Below, piece by piece: positions 1-11,007 of a stretch of 64,000 bases of DNA. The stretch lies in contig QUOL01000002.1 in assembly GCA_009761415.1 (NCBI GenBank), positions 682,001 to 746,000 of the forward strand, written 5' to 3'. Numbering within the stretch: position 1 is the stretch's first letter; each line of letters begins with the position of its first letter. The notes under the pieces are model-generated. The model had not been told where the DNA came from. It was given only the letters and a program-made list of their open reading frames with translations, and made no database searches. The translations under genes were made by a program, and so were the position numbers. The stretch is from Sarcomyxa edulis (taxonomy: Eukaryota > Basidiomycota > Agaricomycetes > Agaricales > Mycenaceae).

Positions 1-1482
1 CGAAATTGTAAAGTCATCCAAGTGAGCGGGATCACCTCTGTTCGATGATGCTTACCTGATTGAATTGATCGTTCGCAGGCCAACATTGTATGTCAAGACT
101 GCATCTCTACCATGACTTTCGCTGACAATATATGCATACACAGCTGCAACGCCACGGAGCCCGCTATCCTACCTCGGGTGCCACTACAAACATCTTAGCT
201 GCGATTCACAAACTCCAATCTGTTCATACTTTCAATGACCCGCGCCTGGAATTCCTGAAGAACTTCACATACGATTTGGGGATAGCTGATCTCGTGCCTT
301 TCGGTGCTTCCCAGTACGTAGTTTCGCCCCAAAATCAGTTCGTAACTTACGGAAGATAATCCTTGTGTTTTCCTAGGTCGTCCGAAGCGGCCGAGGTGCA
401 TTTTGAACGCTATGCGGCACTCGTCGATGACCAACATTTACCCTTTGTGCGAGCGTCAAGTTCTCAGCGCGTGGTGGATACGGCTACCAATTGGACTGCA
501 GGTACGCCGTAGCTTGATGCTCTGATATCTGCTTATCGAAATTTCATCTAGGATTTACCGCGGCTAGCCGTCAAAGATTTACGGCAACACTGTCTGTTAT
601 CCTTTCGGAATCCGTAAGTTCATTTGTCCTCTCCGATTTCCTGAAGTCGACTCTACTTCCTATAGCTTAACGACACATTGGATGATTCTCTCTGTCCGAA
701 CGTGGGAGACTCTGACACGCAGACGGATGCATGGCTTTCGGTTTTCGCACCCTCGATCACTGCACGACTTAACAAGGCAGCTCCTGGTGCCAATTTGACG
801 AACACAGATACTTTCAGCATAATCTCGTTGTGCCCCTTCGAAACCGTCGCGAAAGAAACACTGAGCCCGTTCTGCGATCTTTTTTCCTCAGAGGATTTCT
901 CTGCTTTCGAATACTCTGGTGATCTCAACAAATTCTACGGCACTGGGTACGCTTTCGTTGCATCTAGTTTCCGATCATCCATGCTAATGTCTGCTTCCCT
1001 CAAGATATGGTCAAGCTTTAGGCCGCGTTCAGGGAGTCGGCTACGTTAACGAACTCATTGCTCGACTGACAGGGAAAGCAGTGCAAGACAAGACCCAAAT
1101 TAACAGCACCCTCGATTCATCCGCCACTACCTTCCCCATCAATCGAACCATCTATGCAGACTTCTCTCACGACGATGAGCTCATTGCCATATATACCGCC
1201 CTTGGATTATTCTATCCTCCTGGCCCTCTCGACCCGATCCATCCAGATCCAGATCGTACATGGGTGGCTGCAAAGCTCGTTCCTTTCTCTGCACAGATGA
1301 TTGTAGAGAAACTGGAATGCGATAGAAACGAGTATGTCCGCATCTTGGTGAGTGACGCAGTGCAGCCGCTGGAGTTTTGCGGGGCCAGTGGCGATGGGTT
1401 ATGTAGCCTCGACGCGTTTGTCAAAAGCCAATACTATGCCAGGAGTAACGGTGCTGGAGATTTCGAGAAGTGTTTTAGCTAA
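1..1482 (+). CDS. Histidine-acid phosphatase, phytase-like (5' partial)
   Basis: A secreted phosphomonoesterase of the histidine acid phosphatase family, most like fungal phytases, which release phosphate from phytate. The active-site motif RHGARYPT is encoded at about 149-172. It is preceded by a 9-bp micro-exon (79-87) and an exon fragment ending at 21; joined, these read GCKVIQANILQRHGAR. The second catalytic motif, HDDE in a YADFSHDDE context, lies at about 1160-1190. Exons are at least <1-21, 79-87, 144-313 and 377-about 501, then more to the stop at 1482. The C-terminus is Cys-rich (CGASGDGLCS, KCF), as expected for disulphide-bonded extracellular phytases. The signal peptide and start lie outside the window. 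Acid phosphatase rather than true phytase is possible; the substrate cannot be read from sequence. Confidence 0.9.
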
Positions 1483-1740
1483 TCACTAGGACGTGTGCCC
1501 TACTAATAATACATCGACGATTCTGTCTATGCCCGAATTTCGGGCATTTCTGGCCTGAATTAAGTGAATGCATGCTCATTCTTCGGAATGAGGGTAGGTG
1601 TGACGATGAAGACAAAGGCAGGAGGAGCACCAAACGCGTCGCGTCGGCAATCTCCGAAACGTTCAAAACGCGTTATTCCATATTTTATTGCTCTTTCAAA
1701 ATCAAGACTTCTCGTAGATACAGTTTAGGCTTGTACCACC

Positions 1741-3984
1741 ATGTCGACGGTCGAAACCCCCACATCTGATCTTGGCCCAGAACCTACGACAGAACAGGTA
1801 GTTCAGGTGGATGCACCATGGATCAGGTTCCCTCCATTTCCAAGCGTTCCCGAAGGTGTCACCATCATCCCTTTCAAAGATTACAAAGAGACGGGGATCC
1901 TGATGTTTCCCAAGGACGACGAGACTGAGATTGACGGTCTTGGTATCCCCACCGTTGAACTGCGCGTCAAACACGACACGGACGAGTGTAAAACTTCGGT
2001 TAAGAGGAAGAAGAAGCAACAAGCCAGAATTGAAGAAATCATAAACAACGGTCCAGTTGTCAGAAAAGAGTGGTGGGAACAATGGCAAGAGGGTGAAGAC
2101 CTTCGAACGATTAGTGCTAACTACGATCCGTACGCTATATCTCTTTCATCTACGAGTTTCGTCGATTACTGAATTCTTTCCCGTATACCAGGCAGATGTC
2201 TCGTATAGATCGCTTTTATCAAGCCGCTGCCGATTTTAGGCAAGGAAGGAGCTGGCCTCAAATCCAAACTGGTGTCCGTACACTATGGGATCAAGTAGGT
2301 ATCGTTTTATTCTACTGTGTGCATGTCTTGCAGGTAGCATTGAGGCGGATTAACTCAAATTGGTGATATCTTCAATACCCATGCTTATCTCCTGATCCGT
2401 CTCTTCTACCGTGTATTGACCACTTGTGACAGTTCCGTCTCTTCGCTGGGCTCTTGTCCAACACCCCGATCTGGCATCTGAATGAATCTGGCAAGGCTGC
2501 TGCTGATGATTTACCTGCTGCCGGCGAAGACGACGACAATTCGGAGGATGAGCTTGACATGATGGACCCAGCGCTTGCTCCCAAGACAGATGTGGTAGTA
2601 GAAGACGAGGCCCCGGATCCATCACAGAAAAAATGGCCTTCTCGCAAACGTCCCAGACCACCGTACGCCAACTTTGGAGCTGAGATTCCCGAATTGACCT
2701 CACAAGAAGGTATCGACGAGTTGAGAGACGAGGAGACAATGAGGAAGGAGGAGAAACTGAACGCGTTTTTGAACGATCCAGAGACGATGATGAAGATCTT
2801 TTTATCGTCTTATATCAGGAAACAGGGCTTGATCTGGTTGGTATAACTTGATTCTCTTTCCACGATTCTCGTTGACTCTTTCTGTGTACGCTAGGTCGGA
2901 TCGCAATCTCGTGTTCATTCCTCAGCTTGTAGGGTTCTTCTTAAACTTCCTCGTTCGCAATCGCGTCCTGCCGGAATCGACTCATGAACGTGGTTTCAAA
3001 CGCGCCATCCAGATTATTGAGATCTCCAAAAAAGAACTGCCACTCACGTCTAAAGCCGCGAAAGTCATGCCCGACCAGTTCAGTATGGCATGCAAAGAAT
3101 GCTGGGGATCCAAGGCCGACGGCTACAAATCGTTATTGCCGGATCCAGAGGAAGAGAAAGAAATGGACGAGGAGAAAGAGGAGGAAGCCCCAGAAAAAGA
3201 CGACGTCGAAGAACCAGAGCTCAAGAGAGCTAAACTCGATTTCGAAGAAGAACTGAAAGCGGCAAACGTTGAAGTTATCTCAAAAGATGTGGAGAGATTA
3301 GATGCACCTGAAGTTGCTATTGACAACGGCTGGGGGTCTACTGGAAATTGGGGATCGTCGGAGAACGACGAGCTCGCTTTAGATCCATGGACGTCGATTG
3401 AACCCAACATCAGCTGGGAAGCTCCGGTGTATTCTTTGATGACATTTATGGGCCCGACGGCGTTTCCACTCACTCATACCACGGGTGTGGTGGAGTGGTC
3501 TCTCAGGAAGATCAAAGCTATTGTCCCACTACCGGAAGCGTTACCCAAGGGTCCCATGCCCATTCCTAGTGACGATGCAGAGGCTGTGGAGGCGGAGCTG
3601 GAGAGAAGATTTGCGAAGATAGTATTGGAACCGTGGATTGGTTGGGATAACGGGGAAGAGATGAACATGGCGCGACCGAAGATCCTTGAGAGTTCGAGAG
3701 GTGCTGTTGTGGAGAGTGAGGATGATTCTGCTGTGGCCGACGACAAAGTTCACAATCCGTGGAAAGATGATATCATCCTTCTTGTTGAGGCAGAGGTGGT
3801 GAAGACTCTGAGCGTAGGTATGGGGATTGGGGCTACTTGGATCCAGCTCGTTCGAGAAGAGAAAGTTGGTGGGGAACCTGCGAAGAAGAAAAAGAAGAGT
3901 AAAAGCAAGGCGAAGAAAGTTGTTCAGCAGTTCTGGTATCTGGAAGAGGTGATGATGATCTTCCCTAGCTATTACACCGTCTAA
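1741..3984 (+). CDS. Arb1-like argonaute siRNA chaperone complex subunit
   Basis: Probable member of the Arb1 family, a subunit of the argonaute siRNA chaperone (ARC) complex that in fission yeast binds argonaute carrying duplex siRNA. Joining exons 1741-2129, 2192-2294, 2433-2836 and 2895-3984 gives 661 residues in frame. Features seen are a basic helix near residue 85 (KRKKKQQARIEEII), a central segment RIDRFYQAAADFRQGRSWP followed by LWDQFRLFAGLLS, and a helical block FFLNFLVRNRVLPE...KKELPLTSKAAKVMPDQF. After these come a long acidic linker, a K-rich stretch and a C-terminal WYLEEVMMIFPSYY. This order matches my memory of Arb1 proteins, but the family is divergent. The start ATG follows CCACC. 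If correct, it indicates an RNAi-linked heterochromatin pathway, which fits the transposon load nearby. Confidence 0.6.
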
Positions 3985-4189
3985 CCTTTCGATCGATTGA
4001 TACTGACCTCTGCCTCGTTCGATGTACGCATATCTTGTAGTAGCACATACCAAACAATCTTGTATGATTTTCACCTTGGAATATTTTTCGAGGTGTGGCG
4101 CCCCGAACTTTGATAGGATCATGCATACAACAGCAAAACACGGTCAGTTGTCGTTTGATACATCAAGAATATACTAGGCTATGCATGGT

Positions 4190-5582
4190 TTAGAATTGAC
4201 CAGGCTCCAATTCACCTAGCAACATCGTCCCGTCTTTGCTACCAGTCAAGACTGCGATGATATATGTAATTAGTGACAACAAGATAACGATAATATCGAG
4301 AAGACTCACTGATAGGCTCCTTTGGATGGAAATCAACAGCTGTCACTGTTCCCTTGTGGCCAGGTAACTGCGGCGACCACAGTGAGCATCAGTGAATGAC
4401 GTGGAATAATGGAACGCACCTTGTATAATATTTTGCCACTCTCAACGTCCCAGATACATACCATCCTGTCAGCACCACCAACAGCGACACGTCCACCACC
4501 GTCGTCTTTACTCCACGCGCCTCTCAACAGCGTGTTTTCGAAGCCAGCCGGCGCACCGAGCAGAACGCGATGTATGCGTGATGGAGACGGGGAGAAGGGA
4601 CGAACGTCGTGGATGATGGTTTGGGAGGAGAAGGAAGGTGAGAGGAGATATCCGCCGTTCGGGGACAGAGAAAGAGAAGTAGGGGTATCGGTGTGACCAG
4701 ACAAAGTGTACACCTGTTCACTTTTGCGAAGGTCATATACCTAATTTTTTCTCTCGTCAGGTTTTTAGCATGGAGAGTGAGAGAGAGTTGACTAACATGA
4801 ATCTCGTTATCTAACGCGCCGATATAGACATTCGACCCATCTGCGCTCCAACATACAGATGTCACAGGACATCCAATCTCAAAAGTCGCTACTGCTTGCT
4901 TCCCTCCCTCTTCGCCTCCCTCCCAAATTTTGACCGTCCCATCATCCGAACCAGTGGCCACCAACTCGACGCCAGCCCCGCCAGCCATGGTTCGATCAAT
5001 GGTGTTGATGATAGCATGATGTGCGCGTATTTTTCGTAGGCGTTGACCAGACGTTATGTCGGTCATGCATAGTGTATGATCGGCAGAAACGGTGTATAAT
5101 GTTGGGGAGCAAAGCGACCATTGAAGATCGAGAATTGGCGCTTTCGACATGTTTGAAAGAAGACCATAGTTCGTATTCGGTGGGTATGTTCTCCAGAACG
5201 CTATATGTACATAATTTTGATCAGTAGAGGACTGATGCGAAGCGATTCGTGTGTAAACTCACAAACGCTTCGATCTGCTGAACATGCAGCGATATTTTGG
5301 CCTGTAGGGTCAAATCTGCAGCTCAAAATCTCTCCCTGTCCAATTGAAATAAGCAACAGGCTCTTGAACGATATTCAAACGTCGAATTCGCACCGAATGT
5401 GCACCTGCCAAACTGACAATGGGTGCTTCAAGACTACTCGTCCGTTTTACCGTTCTAATCAGCCCTTTTTGCCGTTCATCGTTCGAGGAAGAGATAGCGA
5501 TTTGGGTGGAGGATGGAGAGCTGGAACGAGCTCTTTTGATGAGGGTTCCGCCTGCTGGTGGGGATGCGCCTCTTTTCGACAT
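4190..5582 (-). CDS. U5 snRNP 40 kDa-like WD40 repeat protein (Prp8-binding)
   Basis: A WD40 beta-propeller protein resembling SNRNP40/U5-40K, a spliceosomal U5 snRNP component that binds Prp8. The reading begins MSKRGASPPAGG with a Ser/Arg-rich N-terminus and then a strand of the form TSSLEAPIVSLAGAHS. Repeats follow across several exons: CRFDPTGQNIAACSADRS, the segment after MSKAPILDLQW, DGTVKIWEGG, DNEIHVYDLRK, DRMVCIWDVESGKILYK, LPGHKGTVTAVDFHPKEPI, and a last strand ending GELEPGQF before the stop at 4190. Short introns interrupt the repeats (for example around 4740-4795 and 4384-4420). The order of blades and the DLRK...YTLSGH motif are the basis for U5-40K over other WD40 proteins. It is divergently transcribed from the Ser/Pro-rich gene at 6275. 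Confidence 0.85.
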
Positions 5583-6274
5583 TTCTGACGGTGATGAAGG
5601 AGTTGAAATTCAAAGTCAAGGGCTCTTGCAAAACTCACCCAAACTGGGACTCCGATCACCCTCCAAGTTGCCAACTTCTCCAAAGAAATCAACTTTCGTC
5701 GTAACTCGTACGTACTCTCAGTCCAGCTGGCCAGGCTTCCGTGCATAACTACTAGAATATAACCAAGCAACTCAGCTGGAAAGCCGTGATCCAGAGGTTC
5801 AGCAAAAATCGTGCTTCCAGTTCTGTTCAAAGACCGGGCGCGTGCTCACTCATTTCACCTAGTTTTACCTTCTAGATCTCCCGACAGCCTTCGGATTCTC
5901 CTTCTAGTCCCGGTGGTTCATAAATGAAGTAGAAAGCCTCACACAGTGACCTCCCTTGCTCTACAAGAGGAAAACATAAAAATCAATGTTAGAGTCTGTG
6001 CAGCTGATAGCTGGGTCTTGTGGACCGTCTCAGGCTCATCTTATTGTCTTTCGCACTCCTTCCACCCGTCTTAATCAACATTGTGCTACCTAGGCGTGAT
6101 ATCTAGGCACTCTTCGTGGAAATGGAACCAGGATCTTAATGCTTCCAAGAAGCCCTATCCACGCGGATTCTTTTTGTCTTTGCTACATATACATAAGCAC
6201 TCGCCCTTGGACACCGTAGGTCTTACCTCCGCCTCTCACGTCTACAGAGAGTGAAGTGCTGCTGCTGTGCTGAT
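5583..6274. promoter_or_regulatory. Divergent intergenic region, no gene seen
   Basis: About 690 bp between the start codons of the U5-40K-like gene (minus) and the Ser/Pro-rich gene (plus). No open frame here has coding character. An AT-rich CATATACATAAG stretch at about 6185-6200 is a possible core promoter for the plus-strand gene. Confidence 0.4.
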
Positions 6275-7325
6275 ATGTCGACTGCAACGATCCTTTTCCC
6301 TCCTCCTCCGCCTACTACGAACACGTTGTCAGCTCAGCAACGATCCCACCTTATTCGCTCTTCCAAGAAACTAGCTCGTGTACTTGGAGATACACCCTAT
6401 TTCATCGATTCCGATGGTTCGAGTAAGCTGAGTTGTCGCCCCCTTTCCTCAATATGATCATTGACTGCTTAGGACAGCTCCATCACCTTTCCTTCCATTT
6501 GATCACGAACCCTACAGCGGCAGATCATCCGTAGATTCTATATCCACGTCCAGCTCACGCAACTCTTCCATTCCGACCTTCCCATCTACCTCACCTGTTG
6601 CCAGACCATCGTCGTGGCCCAGACGTACCTCAAAATCGGAACCCGTGATTACGCCGCCAATCCTCCGACTCGCCTGTACTGCTGAGCCTCCCTCCCGTCA
6701 AGCATCAGTACTTTCGTCTACGTTTTCGTCTCTCTCGTCCTCTTCCAGCCAGACATTCTCGTCTCCTTCGTTCGCATCTCAGTCTCGATTTGCACTAGCA
6801 CCCGTATCTATAAATCATCGAGATGCACTTTTCGACCCCACCCCTCCTACCAACAACAACAGCGCTCGACTAGCTAAAATGGACCGTCTACGGAGAAAGC
6901 TGGGTGATGACGTGCCCGCATCGCTGGTCTTCCCACCTCCCCCTAAATTAGAAGGTATCGAGGGGAATCTAAAACACGTAATACGAGACACCTCGCCCGA
7001 AGCAGCACCCACACGATCCCCTTCGACCCTCATTCGCAAACCTTCTTTACGCGTCCGTCGCAAACCCGTGCCATACCACATCATTCTCGCCGAATCACCC
7101 ATCATCCTCGCTTCTCCTCGACCGCCCGCGTTATCTCTAGGTCCTGATTTGCCACCGATTGAAGAAGATTCCTCTTCTTCCACTGGTAGAGATTCGATTA
7201 AAGTCGACGAGTGGGAATTGGTGACGAGATGTCCAGATGATTCGGAATTATATTCGCCTTCGTCGCCATTCTCGTCGTCTCCCATATCGCGTGCGGAAAT
7301 TCATGCATGGGCTACACGAAGATGA
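6275..7325 (+). CDS. Ser/Pro-rich conserved basidiomycete hypothetical protein
   Basis: Function unknown. Exons 6275-6422 and 6478-7325 join in frame to 331 residues. An upstream in-frame ATG at 6251 would add eight residues (MKCCCCAD), but the one at 6275 (MSTATILFPPPPPTT) is the better start. The only structured-looking part is near the N-terminus: a proline run, then QQRSHLIRSSKKLARVLGDTP, a short helix I associate with uncharacterised agaricomycete proteins. The rest is low-complexity Ser/Thr/Pro sequence with basic patches (RLRRKLGDD, RVRRKP) and an acidic, Ser-rich region near the C-terminus, suggesting a disordered, possibly phosphorylated regulator. The stop lies only a few bases before the dispersed repeat that starts near 7331, so the original 3' UTR may have been replaced. 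Confidence 0.7.
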
Positions 7326-7330
7326 TGCCG

Positions 7331-8032
7331 TCATCCGACATTGGCATAGCTGAATATTCTTCGCATTCTTGGTTGTGCCGACACTGTTATTTTGATCTTT
7401 CGTTCTTTTCATCGCTGCAAGCGTCCCTCTTTACATCAGTGTACTTGTAACCCACAGACCTACTCGTTATAAGGCTTAGTCTATAAATTGATGATTGCAT
7501 GAAATTACAAAGCAAGTGGTCGGGAAACTTGCTTTAAATACTTGAGGGATGTGCCACTGAGCATGGAAATCGAGGGTGCCACTGGGGACCAAGTCTGATT
7601 CCGCAATCTTTTTGGAGACTATAACATTCTGAATACCTTCCTCATAATGTGCATCGGGTCAAATAGCTCTGTCCGATCATAACATATGCCTCAGACCTCC
7701 ATCAAAGGCCAATTCTCATATGATCACCAAAATATTCACAGAACGTCGACCCGAGCGAATATGAATAATCTGGTTAGCGCATTATGACGAGATAACACAG
7801 GGCTATCAGAAAATATAAGTTTTCTTGAAATCTTGCCTGCAATATTTGTGTCAATAACAAGTCTAATGTCAACATTATGCTCATCATAGCTAAACGACTA
7901 GGGCAGCTAAAAATATTGTGAGTACCAGGTCAGAAAGGTCTAACTCATGAGAATTGACAGATAAAATCTCAGAATACTTCACCGTCAAATGCTAGTGCAA
8001 TGTGCAAAACACCCCCAAAACGCTTCAAAAAG
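7331..8032. repeat. Dispersed 0.7-kb repeat, copy 1
   Basis: This block is closely similar, in the same orientation, to 32069-32777, from the shared start CATCCGACA(T/C)TGGCATAGC to the shared end AAAACGCTTCAAAAA. Copies differ by scattered substitutions and small indels, so this is an older repeat than the LTR element beside it. It has no coding capacity. In both places it touches Plavaka/KDZ transposase remnants: here, once the LTR element is removed, its right end meets the truncated N-terminus at 25883-26089. It may be non-coding sequence of such a DNA transposon. Confidence 0.8.
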
Positions 8033-8036
8033 ACGG

Positions 8037-8938
8037 TGTCATACCTCCAAAATGTTTGGAGTAAAGACATGGTTAAGGGTTAGCATGCTGCGTTTCAGAA
8101 TTCTAGTGGATTCTCCAGAGAAAGCCACATACTACCAAACGCGACTCGGGGATTCGAGAATTTAGATTTGGGTCAGATCATAAGGAATTTGTCTTGACAG
8201 TCTTATCAGGACTTCAGACGGCTTACGATGGGTTAGCAGTTTCTTTTCCTTTCATTTTACTTTTACTATAGTTATTCTTAGCGCAAGGAGGCTGTGACTA
8301 CACAGCCTTGCACAGCTTCAAAAGATCCGGTAACCACACAGCCTTGCATAGCCTCGCACAGGTTTTGCATAGCCTTTCCGCTGACTAAACGCCAGATTTG
8401 GAGCAGTATATAAAGGGACTCTTTTGATAACTTTTGGTCGTCCAACTTTCTACCCCAAATAGTTAGTTACCTGATAGTAGTAACCAGTGCTCCAATAACA
8501 CTCTTATCTACTACCTTTTGCGCTATAAGCTAAGTTTGCTGTCTCCGTGACTCTAGGTACTTAAGGAAAGTGCCTCTTGATTGTTTCCCATCGTACTCGA
8601 GTTGATCCGAATATCAACTATCGCTCCGTGCATCCGATCAGCCCCGGACGACTGATCCTCCGTTATTGATTTCCGTTCAGGACCGTGTGCCTGATACTCC
8701 GTGAAGCTCTCCGTGACTTAGTCCTCCGTGGACTCTCAGAAGTACCAAGTTCGAGACTTGGTCTAGTTTTGTTGATTTCCGAAGGTTTGTTTCTTGGCGG
8801 TTGTCGTACTGACCATTTGTTGTTCTTCAGAGAATTACACACATTTGGTGATTCAAGTACACTCTCCCTCCAAATTCAAATAGTCCGAATAACGTATATT
8901 CCGACTGCGCTTTTATTCAACTGAATATTGGTGTGACA
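8037..8938 (+). repeat. 5' LTR of outer Ty3/Gypsy element
   Basis: 902 bp, TG...CA ends, the same length as and apparently identical to 24981-25882. The U3 part holds several copies of an ACAGCCTTGCA-like motif (about 8300-8375). A TATATAAA box sits at 8407-8414. Downstream are repeated CTCCGTG words (about 8545-8735). Confidence 0.93.
8407..8414 (+). promoter_or_regulatory. TATA box of the 5' LTR
   Basis: TATATAAA, repeated at the same offset in the 3' LTR (near 25351). It is placed as expected for the U3/R boundary and would drive the outer element. Confidence 0.6.
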
Positions 8939-8942
8939 TAAC

Positions 8943-8956
8943 TGGAGCCCACCGCG
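8943..8956 (+). other. Putative primer binding site of outer element
   Basis: TGGAGCCCACCGCG starts four bases after the 5' LTR. The leading TGG would pair with the CCA end of a tRNA. I cannot name the tRNA. Confidence 0.45.
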
Positions 8957-9055
8957 AGGGAGGTTGCTTCAATCATCATACAGTTGCGTCAGTCCGATCA
9001 CCTCCCGATCTATTGAATAGCCGATTTCCCCATACCCTTTCCCTAGTATCCTATC

Positions 9056-10631
9056 ATGACGACATCTACGACTCCCCGATCGGTAATTGATATGCCGGTT
9101 GCGGGAACCAAATATGCACCGAAGAAGTTTACCGGTAAATACACCGAGATCAAGAAATTCATTCAGCACTATGAACGGCTCTTGGGTCAGAACCAAGTCA
9201 CCGACGAAAAGGAAAAGTGCGAAAGCATCATTCCTTACTGTTCTACCAAGGTCGGATCCTTCATTGAAGCTCTGGAGCACTATAACACTCCAAATTGGGC
9301 AGAGTTGAAGAAAGATATTCTGAAATACTATGACGAGGATCGCGCAAAGCAGAGATATCGACCACGTGATCTCAAAGCTCACACCCGAAAGACCAAGCAA
9401 GGCTCGATCCGAAATCTTACACAATGGAAAAAGTACTGCAGGCGATTCATTCGCATTGGAGGCTTTTTGCTGTCAAAGAAACAGATATCGGAAACGGAGT
9501 ATCTACTTAGCTTCTGGCAGGGAATCCCGAGAGAGTTACGGGAGACCTTGAAAGACAAGCTAGCCATTGCGCTCCCAAAGCACGACATTACCAAACCATA
9601 CTCCGATATTGAAGTGAACTCAGCCGCCGAAAGACTCTTTCAAAGAAACGACTTTATGACAATGGCACTTGATCCGGACGACTCAAGCGACGAGGACTCA
9701 TCCGATGAATCGGAAGATACTGAAAGTTCAAGTAGTGATTCGGATAGTGACAGCGACAGTGACAGTAAACGAAAGAAACACAAGAAGAAGAAGGCGTCGA
9801 AGAAAGAGAAAGGAAAGCGCAAGCATACCAAAGACAAGGACGAAGTCAGTGATGATGAAGAAACTAAAGGTACAAAGGGAATTTCGGAGCTGGAAGGACT
9901 GATGCATCAGATGGGTATGCTCTCGGTCAACGATGTGGAATACGGACTTGCCTATTTCAAAGCCATTTCACTTGATCCCAAATTGGCTCAGTGCATTCGG
10001 AGCCCGGTTCTAGCTAATTCAGTTCAACCTTCAAGTTTACCTCCACAACCCACTTATAACGCCACACAATACCCTCGACCTGCAGCTGTAAGCGTGCCGC
10101 GCGAAGAAAAACGGTGTTATGGATGTAGCGAAGTAGGGCATACGGTTCCCTTCTGCCCCAAACTGCTCGAATATATCGCTGCCGGAATTATAAAGAATGA
10201 CCCTGTTACTCGACGAATGATCATGGTAGATGGGACGGACATACCAAGGATGCGAGGAGAAAATATGGTCCAGGCATTGGCTCGCGTCGCTCCTCCAAAG
10301 ACCAATTTCTTGACGGTTAAACAGCTGGTTTCAGGGTTTTATAGTCGAGCGGGAAAAGAAGTGGACTTACAGGAAAGTTTCTGCGAAGAGATCGACGACG
10401 AAAGTGATAGTGACGGCGAAGAAGAAGTTGAGAAGGAAGAAAGCGATGATGCAGACGAGGTATACGTGGTGAATGCGCTGAATTCCGAAGATGAGTATTC
10501 GGACACTCTTGTGCGAGTCATGCCAGCTGAACGTACCGTTAAGTCAACGACCACCGCAAGAAGGAAGATTTTTGATGGGGTCCACTTGCCGCCCTTGGAT
10601 AAGGGAAATGGAAAGGTGAAAAGACCTCCTC
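9056..10631 (+). CDS. Gag of outer element (5' part of a split gag-protease ORF)
   Basis: Structural polyprotein of the Ty3/Gypsy element. The first 200 residues are a helical capsid-like region (KKFIQHYERLLGQ, YYDEDRAKQRY, LTQWKKYCRRFIRIGG). A Ser/Asp run and a Lys-rich tract follow near residues 205-260. A CCHC zinc knuckle, CYGCSEVGHTVPFC (C-x2-C-x4-H-x4-C), lies at about residue 353. The knuckle and the sequence after it (a leucine-rich helix, then a VDG.DIPR motif) resemble the gag type common in agaricomycete elements. The frame is broken at 10631 by the nested chromovirus. Continuing from 16589 after removing it keeps the same frame: 1576 + 3497 bases is exactly 1,691 codons. As it stands, the protein ends with a few residues from the nested LTR. 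Confidence 0.92.
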
Positions 10632-10961
10632 TGTAAGGGCAACCTCAAGATGGCAGCAATCTGCACAACAACAGAGGGGAATCCAAAGATATATAGATCA
10701 GATAAGGTAGATACAACAGAGAAGTAGATGTACTGCATACCTGCACAACAACAGAGGGGAATCCAAAGAGAATAGGATAAGGAAACCCTTGCTGCTGGCA
10801 GGCTTGACCGCTTTGCTGGCGCGTGACGCGTGACGTCACGTCACGCGAAAAGCGCGAGATAGAATGAAGGGGAAAAGGGAAAGATAGGTACAGGTAGTAA
10901 GAAGGAAAGGAAAGGAAAGGAAAGGTATAGTAGATTGTCCGTTAAGGGGAGTCCCCTTACA
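10632..10961 (-). repeat. 3' LTR of nested chromovirus
   Basis: 330 bp. Contains two direct copies of a unit of about 27 bp beginning CTGCACAACAACAGAGG (about 10661 and 10741). A palindromic CRE-like core TGACGTCA sits at 10831-10838. The inner edge has the perfect palindrome AAGGGGAGTCCCCTT. Confidence 0.95.
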
Positions 10962-10975
10962 TCACCCCCCACCTA
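10962..10975 (-). other. Polypurine tract of nested chromovirus
   Basis: Read on the minus strand, AGGTGGGGGGTGA lies immediately upstream of the 3' LTR. This is the position and composition of the plus-strand primer in LTR elements. Confidence 0.7.
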
Positions 10976-11007
10976 GACTGCGGCGACCCGACGCAGAAAA
11001 AAAAGTC

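Noticed and set aside
8685..8924. 79-codon open frame in both LTRs of the outer element
   Set aside because: Identical only because the LTRs are identical; it lies in R/U5 and its composition comes from repeated CTCCGTG words.
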